A stretch of DNA of 64,000 bases from Polytrichum commune (Eukaryota; Streptophyta; Polytrichopsida; Polytrichales; Polytrichaceae), in contig OX485809.1 in assembly GCA_950295325.1 (NCBI GenBank), positions 17,498,144 to 17,562,143 on the forward strand, written 5' to 3'. How positions within the stretch are numbered: the stretch's first letter is position 1; each line of letters begins with the position of its first letter. A program made the translations under genes and the position numbers. Of the stretch, positions 12,620 to 24,494 are shown piece by piece. The notes below the pieces were generated by a model. The model was not told where the DNA came from. It searched no databases and was given only the letters and a program-made list of their open reading frames with translations.

Positions 12620-12935
12620 CAAAAATGTTGGGTTTTGAATTGGAGTTTGGTAAGCCAAGGTAACAAAATTTGGCCTTGACACGTGCCTAGCTTCGAGGAG
12701 ATTCATTTAAGGCCGGTCCTTGTCTTTTTGGATTAAAAGCGTCATTTCCAACTCCGATCAGAAACATAGGTTTTCAACCTTGCAAAACCATTGTCTTGGA
12801 TTGTAGTTGAAAATGGATGTTTATACCCAATAGAAGAGAGACCAACCTTGAAACCAAGCTCCTGGAAGTCAGGCACATGTCAAGGCCCAAAATCCTTTAC
12901 CTTGGCTTACCAAACTCTATTTTGAACTCCCATGT
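12620..12935. repeat. imperfect hairpin repeat, copy 2
   Basis: The arms are about 12630-12733 (GGTAAGCCAAGGTAAC ... TTGACACGTGCCTAG) and about 12835-12925 (CAGGCACATGTCAAG ... TACCTTGGCTTACC). The central part shares TTTCCAACTCCGATCAGAAA with copy 1, where it reads TTTCCAACTTTGATCAGAAA. It could be a foldback MITE, but I cannot define the ends or a target duplication. Confidence 0.65.
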
Positions 12936-12980
12936 TCGAACATGTGGAGCCTCCACATGAAACCAAGTTCCTTAGAGTTA

Positions 12981-13595
12981 GGGCCGCTTTTCACCTAGAG
13001 GCCGGGCCAATTTTCCTTGAGGCCGATTGCATGAAATTTCAGCCCCTTTTGGGTTGGAGGCTAGCCTCAACTAAACATTATAATAAGATTATAATGGGAG
13101 TCAATTTTCCCATATGTAAAGGCCTTAGGGTCAAGAAGCTAGCATAATCCAATGGATCTAGCACAATTTAGCATAGGGCTAAATCATATTTCCACATAAT
13201 CCAATGGATATGTGTTCGCTAAAAAATCATATTTTATTTTTAAATAGTTGTTTTCATTATTATTGAAAGCTGACATTGGCCCCGAGGCCAAGAATTGGCC
13301 TTTCATTTTGGGTGCACCCAATTCAATGAGCTCAGGCCGTGTCACAACATGCATTTTTTTATCAAAACATTCATACCACCAAATTGGCCCGGCCTCTAGG
13401 TGTAAAGGGGTTGGGACCAATTTCAGCCTTTTGACCAATCACAAGTGAGGATTTCAAGCCTCTTACATAACGAATCGGCTTGGCCTCTCGGTGTAAAGGG
13501 GTTGGAACCAATTTCAGCCTTTTGACCAATCACAAGTGAAGATTTCAAGCCTCTTACACAACGAATCGGCCCGACCTCTAGGTGTAAAGCGGCCC
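12981..13595. mobile_element. PIF/Harbinger-like MITE, 615 bp
   Basis: TTA lies directly on both sides (12978-12980 and 13596-13598). The inverted termini extend for about 31 bp with three differences; the left starts GGGCCGCTTTTCACCTAGAG. It is inserted in a copy of the local hairpin repeat. The uninterrupted relative near 12855 shows the empty site (AAGTCAGGCACATG against AGAGTTA-element-TTAAGCACATG). No transposase is encoded. Confidence 0.85.
13381..13563. repeat. tandem reiteration of the MITE end
   Basis: Two about 91-bp units, each beginning with a terminus-like sequence (GGCCTCTAGGTGTAAAGGGG or its variant) and containing CCAATTTCAGCCTTTTGACC, lie side by side. The true right terminus follows. 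The right end of the MITE has therefore been copied in tandem inside the element. Confidence 0.8.
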
Positions 13596-13598
13596 TTA

Positions 13599-14377
13599 AG
13601 CACATGTGAAGGCCCAAAATCCTTTGCCTTGGCCCACCATGCATGCTCCATTGTGGGAGTGGCGGTTTCTCGTGAGATGTGTGTGGCCTCCACATGACAC
13701 CTCCGTTTGTGTTGTTTTTTTGGGTACTTTAATTAGTGCATTGTTTGGACTCGGGACTCGTCATGAACAAATCTTAGCAGCACTTTCGTGAGATGCTAAA
13801 GTGCGTCACTATAATGTCGAAGAAGTGCGTTGTAGCAACTAGCAAGCCTTGACTAGCTAACGTATAGGCTTTTTCTACATATCTCACATTGCAATTATAT
13901 AAGCCTAGGGGATGAGGTGAGCCACAATACTTATTCCAAGGTCGTAATACTTATTCCAATTGGCATGATCATGACCGCCGTCTTTTAAACTTTCTCATTG
14001 TTTAAGAAATGAGTGGCGTTCCTACTTTGTGTTTTACACATGGACAACCAAAAGTAAGAGTGACCAAGTCATCAAAATGAATGAGAAAGTGATATGGAAT
14101 CTTACGTGTCCATAGATGGATGAGATCTGATCATCACTTGGATTTTACAGCAAGAGAATCCAAATAAATTGTTTCAAGAAAAATGAAGATAACCATGTCG
14201 TTTAATATATATATACAAGTATGATTTTTGGATTTCATTCAAAACTTGTTAAAATTGCCTCCTAGTTCCCACTATGCCCGTGACTATTCCCATCCAACTT
14301 AGTCACATGTTGATTTCATTTCAATTCATTGGAATTCACAAACACTTTCTACAAGATGACTTGGTGCATGGTGAAGG
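13599..14377. other. intergenic, repeat fragments
   Basis: The first about 100 bp continues the local hairpin repeat interrupted by the MITE. About 13960-14175 is an inverted relative of 3590-3815. No gene is supported. Confidence 0.5.
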
Positions 14378-14540
14378 GAGAATCGATTGCAAGACTTCAA
14401 GAAAACCACCAATCATTTTAGAGGAATCTATGGAATGTATCTCAAAATAATAAAACAAAAAACCAAAAGATGTCAACATGCAACTAGTTGGACTTGGAAA
14501 CACTAGGATCTCGACTAATTTTGCCCAAAAATCTCCGTGG
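14378..14540 (-). mobile_element. decayed hAT-type MITE
   Basis: In reverse orientation it carries the family words for the 1800-2027 MITE, such as AGATGTCAACATGCAACTAG, GGACTTGGAAACACTAGGAT and TTGCCCAAAAATCTCC. The termini are worn and I see no target duplication. Confidence 0.6.
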
Positions 14541-14630
14541 ACACTACTCCTTTAAATTCTTAGGGTGTGCTTTCATTGAGAAATGAAAATGGAGCATTGA
14601 TGTGTCCTTGGTACCACCTTCTCCAAGTGA

Positions 14631-15104
14631 AGGCCACTTTACACTAGAGCTTGAGGGCCCTTGACCCATGGTATACAAAATATGTTGTTAGTCAAGAAGT
14701 TGGAGGCGGTCGAAGTTCAAGTTACACTACACTTTGAGGGACCAAAGAGATTTGAATGGATGAAAATTATGCATGGCAACAAGTGGATAATGTTTCATGG
14801 TCCACCATATATTGTGTCAAGGCCATCAAAATGGGGTGGATCTAATGCAAAACTAAGGGTTGCGACAATAATAAAATCACTAGTGGTTCCTAGAAATACC
14901 ATATTGCCATGGTGGGAGCCTCAACTTGAACATATGTTGCAGTCCCTCAGCTGGTCCACTTTTACTTTAATTACACTATGTGTGAGGGCCCATCAACTAC
15001 AAAACTAGATTTCTATCTCCCATGGTACGGACAACCTTTGGATGATTTTCAAGGGACCATAGATTTCCATGGTCACAACTTTTGGTCTGTGTGTAAAGCA
15101 ACCC
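14631..15104. mobile_element. probable member of the P500 PIF-like MITE group
   Basis: The left end AGGCCACTTTACACTAGAGC and right end GTGTGTAAAGCAACC form a decayed inverted pair. The interior shares TTTCATGGTC motifs with the 5809, 23736 and 49688 copies. The 115-codon open frame inside (14661-15008) has no recognisable domain, and I treat it as chance. Confidence 0.5.
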
Positions 15105-15574
15105 GCAATATCATAAGTTGATTAATTTAGTGTTTTTTTCATACTCAGAATAGAATAAAATAAGGGGATTGTTATATCAATTACACACTAGTTAGAAAAA
15201 CCACAAAGACTCATACAAAAGTGTTGGCCAAGTTGTTTAATTCATTTAGTCTACTTAGTTAAACACAAAGTCGACATCTTTCTCCTCTTCAATTGTGCAA
15301 TGAAAATTTAAAATTTTGTGGGTCATGTGATTGTACGACCCACCTCTGTTGTCGTTTTAACAAACTACATGGTCGAATTAACAATCCCCTAATATAAATG
15401 GTAAGATGAATTCACCCAATCTCTAAGTACCATAACATTATTTAGGTGTTGTCAATCGTTGCATTGTAATGATATGTAATGATAAAGCTTTACCCAAGTT
15501 TATCAAGCTAAGTTTGCTTAGACGATCATTCATAAGGTATAATTCTAGCACCTTACATGACATATTTCACAACC
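15105..15574. other. intergenic, nothing recognised
   Basis: AT-rich DNA without a supported gene or terminal repeats. Confidence 0.5.
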
Positions 15575-15665
15575 CCACCCAATATGTTCACTCAACTGAA
15601 TATTGTTATGACAAGTGTTGGAACTTGCAAGGGTTCAAATCCCCTACTTTATGAATAAAAAAGCA
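15575..15665 (+). mobile_element. possible tRNA-derived SINE fragment
   Basis: A box-B-like GGGTTCAAATCCC lies about 40 bp after a weak box-A-like CTCAACTG, and an A-rich tail (AATAAAAAAG) follows. The surroundings cannot fold into a complete tRNA. No target duplication is clear. Confidence 0.35.
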
Positions 15666-15696
15666 TCTACATATCATTGAAATCACTTCCCATGTA

Positions 15697-15798
15697 CTCC
15701 CTCCGTCCCAAAATTATTGTCCTACTCCCCGGAGTTTAATATCCCAAAATGTTTGTCGGACTCAGGGGAGTAGGACAATAATTTTGGGACAGAGGGAG
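15697..15798. mobile_element. Stowaway MITE, 102 bp
   Basis: The termini are the canonical CTCCCTCCGTCCCAAAATTA and its inverse at the other end, flanked by TA on both sides. The inverted repeats run for about 32 bp with one mismatch, leaving a small central loop. This is the well-known plant Stowaway type mobilised by Tc1/mariner-like transposases. It is non-coding. Confidence 0.95.
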
Positions 15799-16137
15799 TA
15801 TCAAGCAATAAAAATTGTATGGTTAGGAACATAATCCCCTTGTAATTAGAAATTAGGTCAGTCTCTTTTTATTTGGTTTAAAAAAAATTAAGAATTCAGC
15901 CACAAATAACCACACCTTGAAGCATCTTATAGTGGTTTATTATTAGGAGGTTCATAATTGAAACTTACTCAAGATCTCATTGAACAACATGCATTAAAAA
16001 GTCGAAGGGGTTGGAATTTTATCCAAAACTGTCACCTATTCGTGGGAGAATAAAATATTCAATCTCTCAATGCTTAGTGACTCACATCGGCGTTTAGTTT
16101 CCGCTTCTCAATGGAATCGCACCCATATTTGTGAATC

Positions 16138-16850
16138 TATCTAGAAGGTAGGTGTGACTAATTTGGTTACTTATCTTGATTGGGCATCAATTTTTGAGGC
16201 CCCAGGCTAGATCACATCTTCATTCAGCTGGCCCCCGCCCCTCCCATGCCTCCTTCACTGCTTGGTCTTCCTGCCCGCACTTGTGTGGGAACTCTTCCCC
16301 ATTGGGAACCAATGTGATAATACCCGGTCACTTAAGCCATTAAGCTCCTTTGGCACGCGAAGGAACTTCATCAATTAACTTGGGAATAATGAAAGTGATG
16401 TCAACATGAATATTTGTAATTTTGACCGGGTATTGTCACATTGGTTCCCAACGAGGAGGAGTTCCCACGCAGGTGCGGGCATGAAGACCAGGCAGTGAAG
16501 GAGGCGTGAGAGAGGCGGGGCATAGCCGAATAAAGGTGTGATCTAGCCCTGGGCGTTTCTGAGTGCTAGGTGGTTAGTTGTGACCCCAAGAATGGATACT
16601 GAAAAGACATGTGTTTAACTATGTTTGGACTATGTGCTCAAAATATGCTCACCATTTTAGATTCAACAGTCAACATAATTGAGGGGGACCTATGTGACCA
16701 TTTGATGAGCACGAGAATCTTCACTTTGATAGAGGCTACGATATTTATATGAGGATTAATTTTTTTGAGGAAAGTGGCTAGAGCTACAATTTCGAATCGC
16801 TAACCCTCTCATACTAATCACATGTTTCATATCCTTATAGAAGTGGACTA
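16138..16850 (+). repeat. dispersed repeat R, copy interrupted by a MITE
   Basis: The interspersed repeat has relatives at 21530-21790 (inverted), 22535-23050 (two units), 33590-33915 and 36985-37300. Shared words include GAGAATCTTCACTTTGATA and a variable CACCTATATTTGAGTGG segment. This copy is split by the element at 16199-16554. I see no coding potential and cannot name the family. Confidence 0.7.
16199..16554. mobile_element. Mutator-like foldback MITE, 356 bp
   Basis: Two long inverted arms, about 16199-16330 and 16424-16554, surround a loop of about 90 bp. Outer ends read GCCCCAGGCTAGATC and GATCTAGCCCTGGGC. The flanks ATTTTTGAG and GTTTCTGAG form a 9-bp duplication with two differences. 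Uninterrupted copies of repeat R (33630, 36990) show the empty site CTATATTTGAGTGG. The GC-rich arms contrast with the AT-rich surroundings. Confidence 0.85.
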
Positions 16851-17749
16851 CTGATTATCCCATTTAGTGTGTGTGGGTTTGGTACTAATTCCTGAAACAT
16901 GCACTATTTTGCCAAATCTCAAAATTAGTGAGGGTTAAAGAATTTCACCAAGTTGATACTAAATTCATGAAGACATGTTCATTTTCCATACCTTTCAAGA
17001 AAATTAGTGTGTGCTCGCATGCGTTTAAAGAGGGCATAATTTGTTTTGGTGAGCTTGAAGAGGCTTCTTCTTCTTCTTCTTCGTTTCATTCGGCGCCACT
17101 CAAACCTGAGGCATATGCTAACACTAACAAATTGAAGAGAGCTTCTATTGAGAGTTTCAGGCACTTTGGACTCCTGAAACCCTAGATCTTCTACTGGCAC
17201 TAATTCTATGATGTAGAGAAATTTAGTATCATGTTCACTAATTCCCCCCACACACCATTAGCCCACCCTCACTAATTGGGATAATCATTGTAGTAGGAAA
17301 AAGTATCCAACCAAGACTCATCCATTGTAGTGGTTGGTGTTCTTACTATAGGCGCAACATGAGTGTATCTTGTGTGTAGATTTTTTTTTTTTTGCCTAGG
17401 CCAGTTGCAAGTATGTCTAGGCATGTATAAGTTGGGCTAGTCAATGAGGGGAGGGGGAGTAATTGTATATGAGTGTGCCTCTCATTCATCCAATATAAAA
17501 GCTTCAAACAATATGTAGTCCATAAGTTACTTAGTTTATTTGACACCATAATTAACTCGAAGGCCCCAAATTAATCTACATGACGTCATTGATGTGAATC
17601 AGCTACAAATGTACAGGGGTCAAGTTTGAAGTTGGATGAATGAGAGGTATGCTCATATGCGAAAATACCCTCATATATTACCTAAGTTAGTATTTTAGTT
17701 GCAAATGCAATGGGCCCGTTCTTTATTCATGCTTTCTCGATGAAGAGCC
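16851..17749. other. intergenic, nothing recognised
   Basis: Contains a short TTC run near 17068-17085 and a T-run near 17384. Neither the 16928-17185 plus frame nor the overlapping minus frame shows a domain. Confidence 0.5.
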
Positions 17750-17953
17750 CAATGATCGGGGAGAACCGGTTGAGTTTGAGAAACAAACGGTTGAAGTTCA
17801 AGAATGCAGGAAAATTACCGATTAGTTTAGAGGAATTTGTAGAATATACCCCAATTTAACAAAGGAAAACCGGAAGATGTCAACATATAACCGATTGGAC
17901 TTGCAAAGACTAGGATCTAAACCGATTATGCCCAAAAACCTCTACAATCACTA
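17750..17953 (-). mobile_element. hAT-type MITE with perfect 8-bp TSD
   Basis: GAAGAGCC flanks the element exactly (17742-17749 and 17954-17961). It starts CAATGATCGGGGAGAACCGG. The interior is the reverse complement of the 1800-2027 type, including AAACCGGAAGATGTCAACAT. This is the best evidence that the family makes 8-bp duplications and so belongs with hAT. Confidence 0.9.
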
Positions 17954-17961
17954 GAAGAGCC

Positions 17962-20900
17962 AGTGTGTATTTCTCTATATCTAGGTGCAAATGCACAAAA
18001 AGAATTGGAAGCCCATATGTTAATAGGAGGATACATTGTGCATTGGGATAGCCAAGGATTTGTGACAATTTTGGTTGTTGGAGGTGAAAACATTAGGATC
18101 TCCTTGTAGCTCATTTTTTTTGAAAGCATTGTTGACCCCAAAATTAGCATCCTAGATCATGTGTTAGAATGTTGAGATCAAGTTATGAGTTAACCATGTA
18201 CCCATAGAGGGAGTAGCTTTTTACCAGACTCCCCTTACAAGGTTGCCGCAAATTGAATTTTAAGCCCATGGCAAAGAATGCACCATAATAGGATAACTTT
18301 TAAGAAGACTTTTGTTTGAGATATAATTTTTGTTTGCCTACTTGGGTGTGGCATGGTGTTTATAATCAAGCTATGGAAATAATAATAAAAGTAACACATG
18401 TATCCAGGTATTGGCATGAACGTGAGCTAGTTAGCCGTATGTTGATCACGGTTAATCATGATGCGACATAGGGTGTTATGCCTCCTTTACAAGCTATGGC
18501 ACGTTCAAATATACGTATGTTGTGCTTGAACATGGCTGAAAGCATCACTTATGAGGCACTTGTAATATGCATGGAAGTGGTACCAACCTAAATAAAATAT
18601 TTGAACATTCTAATATGTCTTTGGCTTTGTTTCTTCAAGTTCCCCATCCATACTTCATGATTTTTTAAAATTAAAATTAAAATAAATTAAAATAAAAAAA
18701 GGGTGAGTTTACATTAGGATTCGGGTACAAGACACTTGGGGTTCAAAACATCCATTAACCCTTTTACTACCCCTGGTGACCCAAGGGGACATCTCTTTGC
18801 CAAGATAGTGTTTTGAGTTGCCACCTCACATCATCATCCATGTCTCACACTTGGCATGGTGATTCTTATATATTTCAAGAGAAGATTTGCGCAAGTCCCA
18901 TTAGATTTCAATTTGATATGAAGGAGAACAATGCTTTGAGGTGACTTTGATCCTCTTAGAAGGTCATTAAAACTTAAGCAAGGAGGCAATTTTTCTTGCC
19001 TTTTGATGTTGTAAGAAATAGCTAACTCTTGTGGTTTGGGCAATAACCCAAAGCATACACGCTCCACAAATGGCATTCAAGTTGAATATGCAAGACATCC
19101 ATCATCTGGTCAATGAACGTTGACCACCACACGTGTGTATGTTTTAATCAAGGGTCATCCAATTTAGAAAAAAAAGATTCTCACTAGTTGCCCCAACTTG
19201 ATAACTTCAACTTTGTGACCATTGGATCTTCTCAAATTTTGTTGGAATGACGATGATTTTCTTCTCACACCTTCATCACAAAGTTGGCTTCTACGCACAA
19301 CTAGCCGATCAAAACAAATGTTGATGATAGTGAGCTCAAATGCCCTCAACATGAAGGGTGGTTTGAAAACTCCAATTTAATTGGAATGCACCCTGAGGCT
19401 AAAGGGTTAATTGATTATATTTTCATGTTCAAGATCGGACCCAAGCTTGAAGATTGCTTTCTCAAAACTAGGAAGAGTATTTTGTTGAGTGGAGACCACC
19501 AAGATTTGGTTGGAAAGTGGCGTCACATTAGCGCCACTTCATTTTTCATAGGTCTGACCCAAACCCTACTAGTGTGAACTCCTTGAGTCCCAAATGTTCC
19601 TCCACCAATAGGGCATCGCGTGAACCTGGAGTTTCTTTGGTCTTGGACCTAATGTAAACCCACCCTTAGATGACACAAACTCCTCACACCATGTATTAGA
19701 AAGCTTAGAACATGGTAGGGGGCTCCACAACTCTAAGAAATATACTTGACTTTTCATATCTTGATGGTTGCATGGAAACAAACTCTCACGGGTCTGGAAA
19801 AGGCTCTGGACGTGGCCTACCTGGACATTCTTAACGAATTCGACTCTACTTGGGGGGGAGGGGGGGGGGGGTGTTCAAAGGCCTTATTGTGACCCGGAGT
19901 AACTTAGTGGTCATGTGGAAGGTCAGACCCCAGATGGGCATTATTTCTTGATTGCCCCTTGGTGTGCGTTGGTTCTCCCGGGCGGTTGTATTTTGGTTCT
20001 ATTCCTGCAATTGATTTTTTCAATTTATGCCCCCCCCCAAAAAATCTCGATGGTTGCTTTGCCACCCTCCACTCTTTGACCACTTTGCTTACTCGAAATT
20101 TGTCCATCCCCGGTTGGCTGATATGAGAATAGATATGGTTCTAAAAGGTATGTCAAAACATCTATATATAGAAAGTATTGTATTTTATTAAAACACAAAT
20201 GTTAAAAATATATTGTAGATATATTTGCTAAAGGTGTAGACTTTTAATACGTACAAGTGGAAAAAAATCTTTGAAAAAAAGGAAAAAAAGGAAAAAAGGA
20301 AAAAAAACCCCTTTTGGTCTCTAGTGGCTCCAAATAACATGTGCAACCCTCTTTAGGCTCAGGAGTCCTTTAAGGGTCCAAAGAAAATTTCATGAGCCTT
20401 TATGCTCTGCAATTAAATATCTTCAATTTGTGCACAAAAATAAAGAACAAATTCACAAGCCTCATAAGTTCAACTCATACGATGTCTACATTTGAACTAT
20501 GTAGGGTTGTCATGACATGATAGAAAGGAACCCAACTTTGGTTAATATTGTCATAAAATCACATCCTCTTCAACTACGATTCTTAAATAAAATGACCCAA
20601 GTTGAGATAAAGCGACTTTTTATTTTATTGATATCAAGAGGTAATATAAACATATAAAAATTTGCTGATTCCAATCTCATACTTTGCAGACTTGTTGGGA
20701 CTTTATGAATCACTAAAAGATGGGGGTTCATAAGCACTTCAATCTGCATAAACACTACAATTTACTCACAATGTAGGTGTCATAGGTGATAAGCATGTTT
20801 GACACAAATTTTTATATATAGTAAAGTGCCACTTGTCACTTTTCTAGGAATCATAACCTCTATAAAAAATTTGTGTCACTTCAAGAACTTAGCATTTTGT

Positions 20901-21083
20901 TACCAAAGTGTCAATCTTGCTTAAAGTAGATGGGTCTTTAATGATTTCTTTTCCAACTAGTCCACTAAATTTGCATCTACATCCGGGAATGAAAAGTGGC
21001 CTCTGTGCAGGATGCAAATCCAAACCCAAGTGAAACTACCACTCATCTTGCATTATTTTCACTACTAACTTTTGAGTTTCCTC
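17962..21083. other. intergenic with homopolymer runs
   Basis: A G-rich run is at about 19853-19871 and A/G-rich runs are at about 20265-20310. No open frame in this stretch shows a domain, and I see no RNA gene or defined element. Confidence 0.5.
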
Positions 21084-21230
21084 TGAAATGATCGGAATGT
21101 TTTTGAAGTCATGAACTTCAAATGGTTATTTCTCAAACTCGACCAGTACATTTGTGATGGTTATTTTTTGAAGTCTCGGACCTCAACCGGTTATTTCTCA
21201 AATTCATATGGTTCATCTATAAGTAGTTGA
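21084..21230 (+). mobile_element. hAT-type MITE fragment (3' half)
   Basis: Carries AAATGATCGG, GTTATTTCTCAAACTC and CAACCGGTTATTTCTC of the MITE family. The last portion is present about one and a half times, as if partly duplicated. No termini are preserved. Confidence 0.6.
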
Positions 21231-21529
21231 TACTAGAGAAAGGTAGTAGGTCAAGGGTTTAAAAAATTCTTATGTTATTATATATAATCCTCCCTACATA
21301 TCTCTCACATATGCAGAGAGTTCGAGGCTTCTGGCATTAAAATTCATCCGTGCTTGATATTTACATCAATGAGTGGGCGGCTTCCCTACATCTACATTTG
21401 CATCGCATATGTCAAAGTGCAAATGTGGATGCAGATGCAAGGAGAGCGGGCTTGCTCTTAAGACGAGATGGTTAATTAGCAAACTCAAATAAGGGTAGCA
21501 ACCACCTTCCTCATAATTTTGGATGCTCA

Positions 21530-21790
21530 ATTTTATTATCAAAGTGAAGATTCTCGTGCTCATAAAGTGCTCATATAGATCTCATACAGACCCCCTCAAT
21601 TATGTTGATTATGGAACCAAAGGTGATTATCATATTTTGGAGCACATAGTCCAATCTCTTGTGAACACACATCTATTATGGAATCCATTTTTAGCACCAC
21701 ATCTATCCACATATGTACCCACTCAAATATAGGTATACCATAAAAAGAAATGACCAAATTAAGCACGTTGCCCTTATGGTATTTCAAGAC
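21530..21790 (-). repeat. dispersed repeat R, inverted copy
   Basis: The reverse complement holds the family words, including GAAGATTCTCGTGCTCAT on the plus strand and ACTCAAATATAGGTATACC at the far end. Confidence 0.55.
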
Positions 21791-22534
21791 ATGATGGAAA
21801 GGAAATGAGACCACCTTTACTTTTCTTTTGAGCCCATCGTTACTCCATATCGATCGTGTTTGACCGCCGTTTCAAATCCCTTCTTCGAGATGTTCAAACT
21901 TGTCCGTAAAAAAGTGTGGACTCGTGGGCACTTACGACATGTGAGCCGTTGTGGTTGCCTTGGCATGATCGACCTCCTTGGTGGTCGGCATTCCCATAGC
22001 ACAAATGGCACCTAAAGTTCCACCAATGATGTGCCCTTTACTTCCCCATCGAGTCTAAAGTGAAGTATGTGCACATGGAGTGACGCTCCTTGTGAAAGGC
22101 TTGTGCCAAATACTTCTTGGTAAAGTGTCCCAATGTGGCACACCTTTCTTTGTATACGGAAGTTTTGAAATTTGTGATGCAATTCTTTTATTATTTATTC
22201 ATCATACACTTAACTTAAGATATGTGAAATTTGATCCTAGGTTTGTGGATTTTAAGTTGTGATATCAAGTGTGCCATTGCAAGATCCGTTGTGTCAATGT
22301 GGGATTCTTTTTCTTGGGTGTCTAAATTGGCACATTCTTTTGTAATCACATCCAACACAAAGAATGATCTAAGTTCTTACATGACAATTATCTATAGGCT
22401 TTGTTTTGTTTCCTTTCCGGCGGGTGAGACCTTCCCACGATAACTATAGACATGGAGAAGGTTCCAAGAGGTAATGTTGGAGATGTCTTTGTGTGAGAAT
22501 TCGTATGGAGGGCAAATTGTTGATCCTTTGTTCT

Positions 22535-23050
22535 TGAGATGCGACAAGTAATGTGGGTCTTATGTGGTCGCTCTTCTTGATCGGGTGCCTGTTTTCAAAC
22601 GGCAGGTATATGGGAAGGTTTGTCCTTAAGAAAGGACACCCAAAAAGAGGATGCGTTGCAATTCGATTGGGTTGTTCGCTCAAACCCAAACACCATGTTA
22701 GGTTCAAAAGTTCACACAACTGAGCATAAAGAGCAAGAGAATCTTCACTTTCACATCATCTAACATTTGCAATTGAACTCCGATTTTGATGAAACTTGAT
22801 ATATGAGAGTCTTTGTGCTTTGTAGTCATGCATGGGTTGATGTAATTGGGTGCCTATGTTCAAGTGGTAGGTATATGGCAACGTCCGTCCTTATGAATGG
22901 ACGCCAAAAAGACAACGTGTTGCATTTTAATTGGATTGTTTGTTCAAAACACAAACACCATTCTTTAGGTTCAACAGTCCACCAAACTTGACATGTTGTA
23001 TTTGGTCACACAAAGAGCAAGAGAATCTTCACTTTGACATTTTATAAATT
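22535..23050 (+). repeat. dispersed repeat R, two adjacent copies
   Basis: Two units (about 22535-22790 and 22840-23050) share GGTAGGTATATGG, the GTGTTTG-rich segment and AGAGAATCTTCACTTTGAC. They look like a local duplication of one repeat R copy. Confidence 0.6.
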
Positions 23051-23492
23051 ATATTGTATATGATCTCTGATTTCTACAATACTTGCTGCGACAGTCTTTG
23101 TGATTTGTAGTCAAGAACTAGATGAGACAATTTCCGATCTAATCCAATGGCCAAAATGATCGGGTTTACATATATCTATCTATATATAGATATATGCCTT
23201 TGGGTTATTTTATATGTGGATAATGGAATTTACAGTCGACACACCCTAGTTTTCTATTATTAATTTACAGGGTTCATGGACTTGGGGTTCATGATGTCTA
23301 TGTAAGATCCTCCATCGTTTATGAAGGGGCTAAAGTAAAAACAAGTCCTTTACAAGGTTGAGGCTGGATTCATTCCAACCGAAGTCCACTAGACTAATTC
23401 GGGGTCTCTGATGCCATTTCCGAAGTCAAATGATCTAAAATAGTTTTCCTTCCAAACCATAACATAGTTCTCTGCATTTGGACCTTGCTAAC

Positions 23493-23719
23493 CACCGTCC
23501 GGGGAGGTTTTTGGACATAATCGGTCACGATCCGAGTGTTTCCAAATCCAATGGGTTACATGTTGATATCTTTTGGCTTTTCTTTAGATTGATTTGAGGT
23601 ATATTTCATAGAATCCTCTAAAATGATCGGTAATCTTCCTAAGGTCTTCAACTTTCACCGGCTATCTCTCGAACTCCACCGGTCCATCTTTAACTAGCAG
23701 GCACCGGTTCTCCACATTG
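23493..23719 (+). mobile_element. hAT-type MITE, 227 bp
   Basis: It has the full internal order of the family from CCGGGGAGGTTTTTGG to ACCGGTTCTCC. Flanks GCTAACCA and GGTAACGA resemble a worn 8-bp duplication, but the exact border is uncertain by 1-2 bases. A P500 MITE starts 16 bp further on. Confidence 0.75.
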
Positions 23720-23735
23720 GTAACGATGAGTTTAA

Positions 23736-24235
23736 GGGCCACTTCACACTTGAGACTGAGAGCCCGTGACCATTACACTCCAAGCACTCTCATTGGTGGA
23801 AAAGGCGGAGCCCGTCCAAGTTCGCTTCACACTACGCTTGAGGGACCAACGGAGTATGTGAATGCAAGATGGATGTAAAGTCCACACGGATTCTTACACG
23901 GCATCGAATGGGTCATGTTTCATGGTCACTTGGATTATTTTCCGAAACCACCTCTTGGAGGCAGGCTTAACACAAAACCGGGAGACTATGACACTCCAAA
24001 CGCTCACAACCGTTGGTTTATTCCATTTTATCATATGTGAGGACCCGCATGAGTAGAAATTCATTGAAATAGCATTTGGTTGAGGGCCCGGTCACGTATG
24101 ACTTCACACTACACTTGAGGACCCATGACCACACTACATGAGTTTAGGGGTGTGTTGGGACGGCCTTTGGACACTTTTGTTTGGGCTCTCACAATTTCAT
24201 GGTCACGGCTCTTGGCTCGTGTGTGACGTGGCCCT
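23736..24235. mobile_element. PIF/Harbinger-like MITE, about 500 bp (family P500)
   Basis: Starts GGGCCACTTCACACTTGAG and ends in GACGTGGCCC, with TAA on both sides. It is the best-preserved copy for the target site. Interior sequence is shared with 5809-6311 and 49688-50196. It is non-coding. Confidence 0.85.
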
Positions 24236-24494
24236 AAGTGGACACCACGAAGCCCTAGCGAGGCTCATGAATCATGATTGTGTGCAAGTAAGTTAAGTTA
24301 TTCAGAGCCGACTGGACAAGTGAGCCTGCATGTTATAGGAAGAAGGAACTAGGGAATCGCTTCTAGCCCTTAACAAGTCTCCTTGGTTGAGAGAGAGAGA
24401 GACTCACATTCTTCATGATGAATGAAGCTTCACTAACTTCCGGACATTCATGAGATTCTTTATTGGAACACTTGGGCGTTTGCATGTAACCTTA

